Below, piece by piece: positions 23,994 to 34,338 of a stretch of 64,000 bases of DNA. The notes beneath the pieces were generated by a model. It searched no databases and was not told where the DNA came from. It saw only the letters and a list, made by a program, of their open reading frames with translations. Origin of the DNA: Syngnathus acus. Its lineage: Eukaryota; Chordata; Actinopteri; Syngnathiformes; Syngnathidae. Both the position numbers and the translations under genes were made by a program. The stretch spans positions 23,947,956 to 24,011,955 of the forward strand of contig NC_051095.1 in the NCBI RefSeq assembly GCF_901709675.1. The letters are read 5' to 3'. Positions within the stretch are counted from its first letter, which is position 1. Each line of letters starts with the position of its first letter.

Positions 23994-24298
23994 TATACTG
24001 TCTTATCAATATCATTCAGATAAATGTGAAGATCACTTTTGCTTTTAGGATTAGTTTTGTATCTCTTTGTTTACAAATATATAATAATATATAATAAATT
24101 ATATAATTATGCTGGCATATCAATATCATTCATATGTAAATGGTATATCACTTTTTTTAGGATTAGGTTTTTATTGAGTTTTTTACAAATATGTAATAAA
24201 TTATCCAATTATGCTGGCATATCAGTATCATTTATATAAATGGGAATATCACTTATGCTTTTAGGATTAGGTTTTTATTAATTTTATGTACAATATTG
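23994..24298 (+). repeat. Short tandem array of a ~100-110-bp AT-rich unit
   Basis: Three units each carry 'tatcaatatcatt' or a variant, then 'aaatg…atatcact…tttaggattagg', at about 23994, 24106 and 24208. One inverted unit is at 27825-27912. Short frames in it are incidental. Confidence 0.75.
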
Positions 24299-24315
24299 AG
24301 TTAATGGCATCACCA

Positions 24316-24324
24316 ATGGATGGA

Positions 24325-24367
<43 letters not shown>

Positions 24368-24490
24368 ATGGATGGATGGATGGATGGATGGATGGATGGA
24401 TGGATGGATGGATGGATGGATGGATGGATGGATGGAGGTAGGGATGGATAGATGGATAGATGGATAGATGGATGGATGGACGGACGAATG
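24316..24490 (+). repeat. (GGCT)n/(GGAT)n compound tetranucleotide microsatellite
   Basis: Runs of ggct change into a long ggat block and then variants (ggata, ggac). The SINE at 24498 sits at its edge and more ggat follows at 24823. Confidence 0.95.
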
Positions 24491-24497
24491 GGCGGAA

Positions 24498-24823
24498 GAT
24501 TAAAGATTAAGTTTAAAGATTAAAGTCCCAATGATCGTCATACACACACCTGGGTGTGGTGAAATTTGTCCTCTGCATTTAACCCATCCCCGTGTGATTT
24601 TAATCCATCCCCTGGGGGAGAGGGGAGCAGTGAGCAGCAGCGGTGCCGCGCTCGGGAGTCAGTTGGTGATCTAACCCCCCAATTCCAACCCTTAATGCTG
24701 AGTGCCAAGCAGGGAGGCAATGGGTCCCATTTTTATAGTCTTTGGTATGACCCGGCCGGGGTTTGAACCCACAACCTTCCAGTCTCAGGGCGGACACTCT
24801 ACCACTTGGCCACTGAGCTGGAT
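24498..24823 (-). mobile_element. tRNA-derived SINE with LINE-like tail, inverted copy
   Basis: Nearly the same as the copy at 12969-13290 over its whole length, in opposite orientation, with its B box and '(gattaaa)n' tail. It is inserted in ggat repeats. Confidence 0.88.
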
Positions 24824-25006
24824 GGATAGGCAGGCGAACGGATGGATATCTTATCCTCACTCGGTTCTTGTATCTAACGCTCATTATGGTAATAGTAACT
24901 ACCAGAAGACTGCATTTTCTCAATTTACCTATTTAATGGATGCCAGAAAGATCGAGACACAGCTGTGGAGCCTTCTCTGCAAGATTGCGGAAGAAGGTCT
25001 AACCCA

Positions 25007-25580
25007 GGGGTGGGCAAACTTTCTGACTTGCGGGCCGAATTGGGTTCTAAATTTTGACCGGGGTGCCGAACCAGGAGCAGATGGATATAGTGTTTGTGTG
25101 AAAAAATATAAATGACAGGAAAGGTCATTGCATAAAAGGTTTTGGCCTTTAGTAGTAAAGCATGGATATTCAAAAAAGCTTTTTGAAAACAAATGCATTT
25201 ATTTACAGCATTAAAAAAATATTTCACCAAAAAACTACTATCAGTGATTCTCATTAAATACGACACCGTTATTATGAATAACAGTTTCCATCACTTTAGC
25301 GCCTGAAGGTCAGATTTATGAAAGATGTTTATCTAATGAGGCGAAATCACATCAAACGGCAAACATTCTGACCAAATACATCATCTTGAAGAATCAGTGA
25401 AAGAATACATCTAAATAAAGTAATAAAGAAATCAAAACGGCAACACGGTGACAGATATCTGAAAAACAGAGCAGAGCTTTAACTCACAAACACATGGTGA
25501 CAGAGGTGAGGAAACGGGAAACACTTCCTTAAAGTCGGCCTTAAGAACTTTAAAAGTTACGATTAGTCGCAAACAGGCGG
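25007..25580 (+). mobile_element. hAT-like element fragment (CAGGGGTGGGCAAAC end)
   Basis: It begins CAGGGGTGGGCAAACTTTC, a classic hAT terminus, followed by 'cttgcgggccgaattggg'. No matching right terminus or target duplication was found, so the 3' boundary is approximate. Confidence 0.55.
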
Positions 25581-25820
25581 TGTATCAATGTTCTTGAGCA
25601 TCCTGCATTGTTTGAAAATGAGAATGGTCATTAGTTTCAATCCCTGTTATTTGTACAAATTATTTTCAAAATGCTTTTTTTTTGTTTACAACAAACTAGA
25701 GAAACTCCCCTTCATTTTCAGTGGGAATAGTATTGTTGGTCTCCCTTTTTTGCTAGTGCATCATAGTCTGGAGTAAAAGTGCACCAGTCCAAATGACCCC
25801 CACTGGTCTGTGGCAAAGTC

Positions 25821-26030
25821 GGCGCACTCGGCGGCACATGGAGAGTCCGAACTGCGCTCGGCGGCAACTGGGGAAACAGAACCGCCCTCTGCGGCAACTC
25901 GGGAACAGAACCCCGATCGGCCCGAAACTCGAGAACAGAACCGCAATCGGCGGAAACTCGGGAACAGAACCGCAATCGACGGAAACACGGGAACAGAACC
26001 GCAATCGGCGGAAACACGGGAACAGAACCC
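25821..26030 (+). repeat. Minisatellite of ~30-bp GC-rich units
   Basis: About seven imperfect units of the type 'cggaaactcgggaacagaac'+'cgcaatcgg' occur. Because the unit is a multiple of three or nearly so, several frames on both strands stay open; these are not genes. It is followed by 'caggctgcaatgg…gagtgggcaac', which is also at 30146-30175, suggesting that the array expanded inside an interspersed repeat. Confidence 0.85.
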
Positions 26031-26540
26031 AGGCTGCAATGGATGCAGAGTGGGCAACATTTAACACACAATATAAAAACAATCCAAAGAAAAAGTAAAG
26101 TAGATGTCCATAGTCAAAAGGAAGAGGTTCAGGAAGATGCCCACGGTTGTTGAGATGAAAGTTAATTGATATTTTATCATGGATTTGGCCACATAAGGAA
26201 AATAAAAATAATTTGATGGCTCAACACTTTTTTTGCATTCAAAGTGGTAATACAAACACATCCACAATTTACAGACTGTACAGAAGGGAGCACCACCATA
26301 CTGTTCAACAGGTTATTTTCCATAACTCCAAATCGACAGACGTGCTCCGGCTCCAAAGTCCCCCTCCGAGTACAGAGGCGTCACAAACCGTGAGAAGCTC
26401 ACAGAGTAACAAACTTGTTTGGGGAGTGATGCTTCCTTTTTACAAAGGATTCTCTCAAGGGCTCCCAGAAATGGCAGCCTAACGTACTTTACTTTCGCTT
26501 GCACGTGATAAATATATGCTTCTCTTTTCCTCAAATGATA

Positions 26541-27462
26541 CACTACTGTTCAAAAGTTTGGGGTCACCCAGACAATTTAGTGTTTTCCATGAAAACTAAT
26601 ATAATTGTACAAGGCTTTCAAGTGTTTTCAAGGGTTTTTTAACTGTCCATTAGCCTTCTAACACAATTAGCAAACACAATGGATCGTTAGAACACTGGAG
26701 GATGGTTGCTGGAAATGGGCCTTTATACACTGAAGAGAGAGCAACAACATATTTTTGTTAGTTTAGACAAACTTATATACTTTTTATACTTTTATACTGT
26801 TTTACTTATCATGTCAATCAATGTGTACATATTCCTATTAATTTATATATTTTATCATGTCAATCAATGTGTAAATACTCCTAATAATTTATACACAGTT
26901 ATTTAATCAGAACACTGACACAGCACACAGAGCTTGGTAACTTTTCCATTACACATAAGGCACAGCTTATTAACTTCATGACACATTGATATAAAACATT
27001 CCGTAGATAACACATTCAGGTGATAACAGAGTAAACGCCTGCCTTCTGAGGATATGTTTTTCCCTCATTTTCTCCTCCCTTTTTTCTCCTCTTCCTTATT
27101 CCTGCTAGTAGACACTATGAAAACATTATGACCGGAACTATGGGTGGTTGTTTTCATCTGCTGAAGTGCACTGTGTACTGACCTGCCGTGAGACAACCCA
27201 AGATCTTGCAAATAAAGAACCAACTATTACTCCACATCTTTGTTTTCCTTGCTCAACGACGGACAACTTGAACAAAACGCAACACCTATGCAGATATGGC
27301 ATTAAAAACAGACGTTTGCAGCTAGAATAGTCATTTACCACATTAACAATGTACAGAGTGTATTCCTGATTAGTTTAATGTTATCCTCATTGAAAAACAA
27401 TAGTGATTTTATTTTAAAAATAAGGACATTTCTAAGTGACCCCAAACATTTGAATGGTAGTG
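26541..27462. mobile_element. Tc1-type non-autonomous element
   Basis: Ends CACTACTGTTCAAAAGTTTG and, in reverse, CACTACCATTCAAATGTTTG, both continuing into GGGGTCAC. TA duplications flank it (26539-26540 and 27463-27464). This terminus is characteristic of fish Tc1-like transposons. The 922-bp interior has no transposase frame. Confidence 0.9.
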
Positions 27463-27824
27463 TATATGAGAGGCCACCATGTTTGAATCATCATTCAGGC
27501 AGGCAGAGACACGTGAAGGGCAGGTGCCTTTCCAACTTACAAAATACAGACGTCTTCTTCGGATGAACGTTCTTGTGTTAGTCCTCAGGAAGACCATACT
27601 TTTTTTGTTTCTTATGGTTCTTTCGACAGCCACTGTGACAGGGGGCGTTGCAAAAATCCTAAGGGCAACCACACATTGGAAATTCTGTCCGTTTCCCTTT
27701 CATATCAAGCAGAAACGTCAACAGATTCGTACTGATGTTCTGTTTTCATGCTTTCACATGAATTGTGTGCTGATTGCCATGGGGGGCCACAAGGTGACGC
27801 TATTAATTAATAGTCAACATTGTA

Positions 27825-27903
27825 AACTAAAGGATTTAAAAATAATAATCCTAAAAGAAAAAATAATCATCATATTTATATAGATGATATTGATATGCCA
27901 GTA

Positions 27904-27912
<9 letters not shown>
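27825..27912 (-). repeat. Inverted single unit of the 23994-24298 repeat
   Basis: The reverse complement reads 'ggcatatcaatatcat…tttaggatta', matching the unit at 24208. It runs into an (AT)n stretch and then 'ttcaggactgattcgggact', the inverse of sequence near 23955. Confidence 0.65.

Positions 27913-27975
<63 letters not shown>
27907..27975 (+). repeat. (AT)n microsatellite
   Basis: A perfect alternating AT tract of about 69 bp. Confidence 0.95.
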
Positions 27976-27983
<8 letters not shown>

Positions 27984-28199
27984 ATTTGCTGTATTTCAGG
28001 ACTGATTCGGGACTATTTCGGGGGGGGAAAAAACGTGTTCCCAAATAGATTTTGGGTATATACTGGTTCATTTTTTTCTGTTTGTTGTCCATCAGATAAC
28101 TCGTGATAAACACATTCGATCTAATCGTAATTCGATGCTTCAGTATGAAAAGTGGCCATAGCTGTCAGAAGGCAATTGCCATGTCCTGGTGACGCCCAC

Positions 28200-28492
28200 A
28201 CCTGCGTGAAGCTGGCCCCCCACCCCACGCAAAATTTAAGCAAAATAGTCTGTTTCGTTTGTGCTTCGTTTGTGCTGGTTTGTGCAGCAAACATTTTCGT
28301 TTGTGCTGCATTTTGAGCAGATGGGGGGCTGGTTGAACTCTGGATGACCTATAAAATAATCTTTCACAACTAAAAAACCATAGCAGCACAAACGAATTTT
28401 TTTGCTGCACAAACCAGCACAAACGAAGCACAAACGAAACAGACTATTTTGCTTAAATTATGCGTGGGGTGGGGGGCCAGCTTCACGCAGGT
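28200..28492. mobile_element. Foldback (long inverted repeat) element just upstream of SETD7
   Basis: Arms 28200-28310 and 28383-28492 are about 110 bp each and almost perfectly complementary, with a 72-bp spacer. Outer ends are ACCTGCGTGAAGC / GCTTCACGCAGGT. Flanks 'acgcccac' and 'acgccccac' may be an 8-9-bp target duplication with one indel. Each arm contains three 'cgtttgtgct' repeats. No coding capacity. The right arm ends 70 bp before the SETD7 ATG, so it lies in the promoter or 5' UTR. Confidence 0.85.
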
Positions 28493-28562
28493 ACGCCCCA
28501 CGCGTGGCGGACACTGTAGCTGTGGGAGCTGTGTTCACTTCTGACGGTCATCATTCAGCAGT

Positions 28563-31500
28563 ATGGACAACGAAGATGAGAACGTGGAGGAGGCCGTGGA
28601 AGGTAAGACAATAGAGATGCTCCGCATTTAAAGGATATCTGAGATCTTGGTGGCAAATCTCTCTCGAATGTCCGCACGACGGCTCGCTAGTGGGCCCCCA
28701 CGGCAACTTGACGCACCAGGGACTCGATTTCACAAGGAAAGCCGTCTGGCAGGCGCACGAGAGCGGTCTGGCTTCTCCCACCTTCACGCAGCAGCTTCCC
28801 GTGTCCCCAAAAAGAGGAAAAGAACATAAAAATCAAACGTGTATTATACGGCAGTGGTGCAGGAATGCATGTTTTGTTCCAATCGGTTTTACATCAGTAC
28901 GTCTGAGATTTAATTGTTAAAGGCGTCGGTCGTATTGTTAACCCGAACTGCACATTCGACAGATAATGTACAATCGTTAAACAGCCTGACTCTAAAACGT
29001 AAACCGCAGCATGAGCATGCGGAATCTGAGATGATTGTCTCATGTTCGGGTCAAAATGTTCGGCCAGGGTTTGTCTGAGTGGTCACTCTGGGACAGGGAT
29101 AGCGCTCCACCGGGGCTAACGGGTCTGTAGCCCCGTCACATATCTGTGTAACGGTAGCCCCACCTAATCCCCTTCAGCATTTGGAGTATGATATTTTGAA
29201 ATAATAATAAATTATTTTATTTTATGTATTGTTCAAACCCCCCTGTTGTTCTTGTAGGGGAAATGGTATGAGTAGAGTAGAGTAGAGTAGAGTAGAGTAG
29301 AGTAGAGTAGAGTAGAGTAGCGTGCCTTATACAACAAAGTATACAACAAAATTGGGAGCACCGCTCCATTGGTGCGTAGTAGAGGGAAGAAGGTAATACA
29401 TGATCTGTCTCAAACCTAAGTTTGTACAGGCTATGAGGTAAGTCCATCACCAAAATTGTTTATTGTCTATAAAAATATATTAATATTGAAAACATTGAAT
29501 GGCAGGTGATGTATTTAGGAATGTGCTGTCCTGAAATTATGCTTCATAACTTTAGTCTTACAAATTTTATATTTTATAATTATTCACCAAGTTCAATACT
29601 GTTTAGGTCCGCTAGATGAAGAGGAACAACCTCATGGACAGTGCACAGTGACCTACTCATCCAGTGATCGCTTTGAAGGCCACTTTATACACGGAGAGAA
29701 AAATGGGAAGGGCAAATTCTTTTTCTTCGATGGAAGGTATTTTCATTAGAAGATATTGTTGGGTTTCATTACTTTGACTTGACATTTTTAGTGGTATTCT
29801 CTCACAGCACCTCAGGCTTGTACAAGGAACACTGAAATAACAGCCTCCATATACTATTCAAAGGGGAAAGTCCCATTTAGAATTCAAAACTTTGTAACGT
29901 AACAGAGTTATTAGATTACAGGTGAGTAGTAACAGGCTAAATTTACTCAGAGTCAAGTCAATTTTATTTCTATAGCCTTTAATCACAGAAACGTCTCAAA
30001 GGGCTTGCATGCCCACAGTAGACAAATATTAACAACATCCCCTGATCTTAATTCTGAGGAGGGTACTGCAAAATTCAAAAACCCCAACTGGGGGAAAATG
30101 AGAAACCTTGAGAAGGGACCGCGGATGGGACAATCCCTCTTCCAGGCTGCAGTGGTTGCCGAATGGGCAACTTGCAACACACATTGTACAAAACCTAGTA
30201 CTATAATAAATGCATTGCAGTGTAACCTCATTATTTCGCCTAATCAGCCACTCGTTTCATCACATAAAACATTTATCATTTAAAATGTATCCATTGTCCT
30301 TAATGGTAAACAGAGTAATTTATTGCAATATTGGAGAAACAGCTCTGAATCAATTTTCCTTCATGTGGTAAATATAAGGCAAAAAACCTGGAAAAGAAAC
30401 TGGGTCGAAGCACAGATGAAAAAAACATATCCGTATTTTTTACAACCCAAAGTTGGCAATTGTCTTGTATGAGTTACGCACAGTGAGTCAGTAATTGAGT
30501 AGTTGTAGACTACTTAATTTACTTTGACATGAGTTATATTCTTCCAAAGTATCAGCACGCTTAGTTGAGTAGCCTTGAGTAGTCAATCATATGAACCAAT
30601 AGACATCTCTCTTTCACTCATCGTAATAGTAGCATATAGTCTAGCTCTCGTTCTTTAATGTCCCCTAGTAGTAAAGAAACAAATTACTTGATTAAATAAA
30701 GAATTGGTAAAGGTCCCAGTCCCAAGCCACTTTAATGAAGTACTGGATCAAATTGATTCAATATGTACTAATTGTGTTCAGGTTATTTAATCGAGAGAGC
30801 TCTGCTATTTTTCTGCCTCATCTGCTCAGCACCTTGGAGGGCTTCTACGTGGATGATGTTCTTCAGGGACAGGGCGTGTATTCGTATGAAGACGGAGGTG
30901 TCATGCATGGCACGTATGTGGATGGTGAACTCAACGGGCCGGCTCAGGAGTTTGACATAGAGGGTCGCCCGGTGTTTAAGGGCCAGTACAAAGACAACAT
31001 CCGCTGTGGGGAATGCTGGGCGTACCACACTGTGAGTCATCTCGGACTTACCGCCTATAATTCTACAGAAGCATGGAGCTGCCAATGTGAAGTAAAAATG
31101 TTTTGACTGGCAAGTACGTTAAAACGTACTCACAAATACATTCGAAAGTACGTAGTTGTAGCTAAATGCTACCAACGTAGCTTTTTTCCCCATAATGCAA
31201 CGGGGTATTGACTTGTGCATGTGTGAGTGAAAAAGCTATTTTGTTTTAATCATTTGGCCTACATTATACCAATATGTTCACAAAAATGAGGAAACTTGTT
31301 TACTCATAAATTTATAGTTTTATTGTGTGTATGCGCATGCGGAAGTCTATAATTGATTTTTTTTTTTAAGTGTTTTATTTTGTATACTTTGTATGCACCG
31401 CGTTGCATCCAGGATGGAGGCTGTGTGTTTGGGGAAGTGAACGAGGATGGAGAGTTGACTGGTGATTCATTAGCGTACGTCTACCCTGATGGCCGCACAG

Positions 31501-32029
31501 CTCTTCATGGAAGTTTTGTGGATGGTGAACTCATCCAGGCTCAGCTCGCCACCCTGATCCTCACTGAGGATAGAAGACCATCTTTTGAGGTCACACCGAG
31601 TAGTGGTAAGCAATGTACTTCCTTTTGCACTGTATTTCACTGTATTTTACAGGGAAACGTATTCCAACTTGTTAAATTATAGAGATTCGGCCGGGATAGT
31701 CCTTTTTCCACTAACAATCACAATTTCAGTTTTTTTTTTTTTTATCAGGTAATTATATTATCATTGATTATAACTTGTATTTTCAATTTTTTTAATTTAT
31801 TTTTGAGAAATCAGTAAAAAACCAAAACCCACTGTCCAGAAATGAGGAATATGGCTACACCACCCCCCCACTGTGTCATCCTAATGGCTGTAAAGCACAA
31901 TACAATTTCAAATGTGGTTCTGCTTTTTCAAGGGGCTGTATATACATATGACAAATCTACATCCACTTGTATTGCTACCCATGCTATGCTGCCAGATCCT
32001 TACGAGAGCCAAAGGTACTGAAGAATAGC

Positions 32030-32066
<37 letters not shown>

Positions 32067-32732
32067 CGCTTGGACGCAAAGTTGCAGGACTTATCCATAT
32101 TTACTTTTTTTTTTTTGTGTTCAGGGTGTTTGTGGCAGACTCTTTGATTAAAGGAGCTGGCCAAGGTCTGTTTGCCAAGACAGATGCTGAAAGAGACACC
32201 GTGATGGCCTTTTATAATGGAATACGAATCACACACTCAGAGGTGTGGAACCTGTATGCTTTTGCTTGCTGTGTAGATTCTCATTGAACCAGTTTTCCAC
32301 TAATCCTCAGGTGGACAACAGAGACTGGACGTTCAACGGCAACACAATCTCACTGGACGAGGACACTGTGATTGACGTACCTCAGCCATTTGACCAGATA
32401 GAGTGCTATTGTGCCTCTCTTGGTCACAAGGCAAACCACTCCTTTACCCCCAACTGCAAATATGATGTGTAAGTACAAAACTACTTGAAATATTTGATAG
32501 TGTGATTGAGCTTGAAAGTGTTTTGTTCCCACCCCCTAGGTATGTTCATCCCCGTTTTGGGTCGATCAAATGCGTCCGAACAATAAGAGCTGTGCAGAAG
32601 GATGAAGAGCTGACCGTTGCCTATGGGTACGATCATGAGGCGACTGGGAAGAATGGCCCAGAGGCCCCTGACTGGTACAAGCAAGAGCTGTATGTGTTCC
32701 AACATAGACAGGCACTTCCCACAGCCTCTTGA
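28563..32732 (+). CDS. setd7: SETD7 (SET7/9) histone/protein lysine methyltransferase (8 exons)
   Basis: Exons: 28563-28602, 29607-29736, 30830-31031, 31413-31605, 31933-32014, 32125-32242, 32311-32468 and 32540-32732. All are GT/AG, and phases join to 371 aa (human 366). The N-terminal half has MORN-type repeats ([56 protein letters not shown]). The SET domain follows, with [25 protein letters not shown] (AdoMet/pseudoknot) and [10 protein letters not shown] near the C-terminus. The family monomethylates H3K4 and non-histone targets such as p53 (known from mammals). The start ATG matches the human MDSDDE N-terminus. A foldback repeat sits just upstream. Confidence 0.97.
29269..29320 (+). repeat. 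(GAGTA)n microsatellite in SETD7 intron 1
   Basis: About ten perfect 'agtag' pentamers. Confidence 0.95.
29950..30195 (+). repeat. Interspersed repeat fragment in SETD7 intron 2
   Basis: It opens 'agtcaagtcaattttatttctatagcc', a widely seen fish repeat start, then 'cagaaacgtctcaaagggct'. The end 'caggctgcagtgg…gaatgggcaac' matches 26031-26060. Class not determined. Confidence 0.6.
32035..32064 (+). repeat. (AT)n microsatellite in SETD7 intron 5
   Basis: Perfect AT run between exon 5 and exon 6. Confidence 0.9.
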
Positions 32733-33475
32733 GGCTACACATTAAACTTGTGGACAGTACAATAACACCCTGCTGCTTGGGATTCACTTTGTCTTCCCTG
32801 TAGCCACATATCGTACCATAAATACAGTACAAAATGTTACGATGCTGAACATGCTAGGCAAACTGTTTTGCGCTGTGGCCCTCTGAGATTGGGGCAAGAT
32901 TTTTAAGTATGCACTCAAAAGTATTTTTAATGTTTACATTTAGGGTATTGAAACACTGTCATTTTGCTCCCTTGGCTAACAATTTACAATCTAAATATAT
33001 ACATTTTTGAAAGTAGTTGATTGTCGAGTCACATTCTTACAGCCGCGTACGCACAATACACATGGTCTTCATTCATTGAGCTGTTAGTATGATACAAAAT
33101 AGTCACAGCTAAAATACAAATTAATCTGCTATCAACTTTTACTAAATACAGTACAATCAGTGTACATATGCATTCTGATTTATCCATTTGGTGGACTGCT
33201 ATTTGGCATCTGGGCTATCAGTGTATACTTGCCACTTCATAGCACCACTATGACACCCCAGGTATAGAACCCCCCCCCATCAATACTGTATTCAGGTGTG
33301 CACAATGCTTCATATATGATTTTCTTGGCCAAGTTGCAATTTCTCCTCTGACCAGGCGATCAAAAGACAAACATTATGCTGATTCTCTGGCTGGCCTCGA
33401 GAAGACTGATGTGAAATCCGATTGATTACAGAAACAGTACTGTTACTTAATCGTTGGAAATCATTGACTGAATGA

Positions 33476-33481
33476 AATAAA
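33476..33481 (+). terminator. Candidate SETD7 polyadenylation signal
   Basis: AATAAA about 745 nt after the stop codon, without a competing gene between. Not proven. Confidence 0.4.
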
Positions 33482-33667
33482 ATTATTCAATGGAACAAAT
33501 GCTAAAATATAGGTTGTAAATGTGGATCATTGCAGTACTATAATAGTGAAAACTGTAGATAAGGAGGCCTTCGTTACTCTCATACCATATAGTTATATAC
33601 GTGTTTAGTGCCATTTGTCGTACTTTATTTATTGGCATAAATATTTATGAAGATGAGGATCCTAATG

Positions 33668-34024
33668 GGGCGGCTCGGTGGGGCACTGGGTAGCACGTCC
33701 GCCTCACAGTTAGGAGGGTGCGGGTTCGATTCCACCTCCGGCCCTCCCTGTGTGGAGTTTGCATGTTCTCCCCGGGCCCGCGTGGGTTTTCTCCGGGCAC
33801 TCCGGTTTCCTCCCACATCCCAAAAACATGCTTGGTAGGCCGATTGATGACTCCAAATTGTCCCTAGGTGTGAGTGCGAGTGCAAATGGTTGTTTGTCTC
33901 TGTGTGCCCTGCGATTGGCTGGCAACCGGTTCAGGGTGTCCCCCGCCTACTGCCCGATGACGGCTGGGATAGGCTCCAGCACTCCTGCGACCCCCGTGGG
34001 GACTAAGCGGTTCAGAAAATGGAT
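33668..34024 (+). mobile_element. Intact tRNA-headed SINE with perfect target duplication
   Basis: The 357-bp element runs from GGGCGGCTCGGTGG to 'cagaaaatggat'. It carries an A-box-like 'tagcacgtccg' and a perfect B box GGTTCGATTCC (33723-33733). An 11-bp duplication GGATCCTAATG lies at 33657-33667 and 34025-34035. It is the least decayed of about eight copies or fragments of the family in the window, so the youngest. Confidence 0.92.
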
Positions 34025-34338
34025 GGATCCTAATGTGTGACGGGAGTTATGCATAAATTCCTGCCAGTCTAAAATCAGGACAAACTACCGGTATACCTGT
34101 CGCTTCATGCACGGGGGGGGGGGCAGGTTAATGATTAAACTTTCTACACTTCAGACCGAAAGCAACTTCACAACCAGTCCTCTGACGCCACTTGAAGATA
34201 ACAATGTCGTTTTTCCCGAAGACACGATTTGTGTTTCTCTACTGACAGCTAGAAGCGTGAATGCTAAGCTAAGTTTTTGCTTGGGTCAGCCTTGGCGTCC
34301 GTCCTTAGCTCGACCATCGAGCAGGTTGACGTCTGGAG

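Noticed and set aside
23994-24500. CRISPR-like array
   Set aside because: The repeats are long AT-rich tandem units and a tetranucleotide tract without unique spacers, in a vertebrate genome.
24538-24923. Apparent proteins of 60-137 codons, repeated at 12993-13252
   Set aside because: Both sites are the same tRNA-derived SINE in opposite orientation.
25718-26098. Overlapping frames of 80-117 codons on both strands
   Set aside because: They are produced by the ~30-bp minisatellite, whose unit preserves frame; repetitive peptide and no gene structure.
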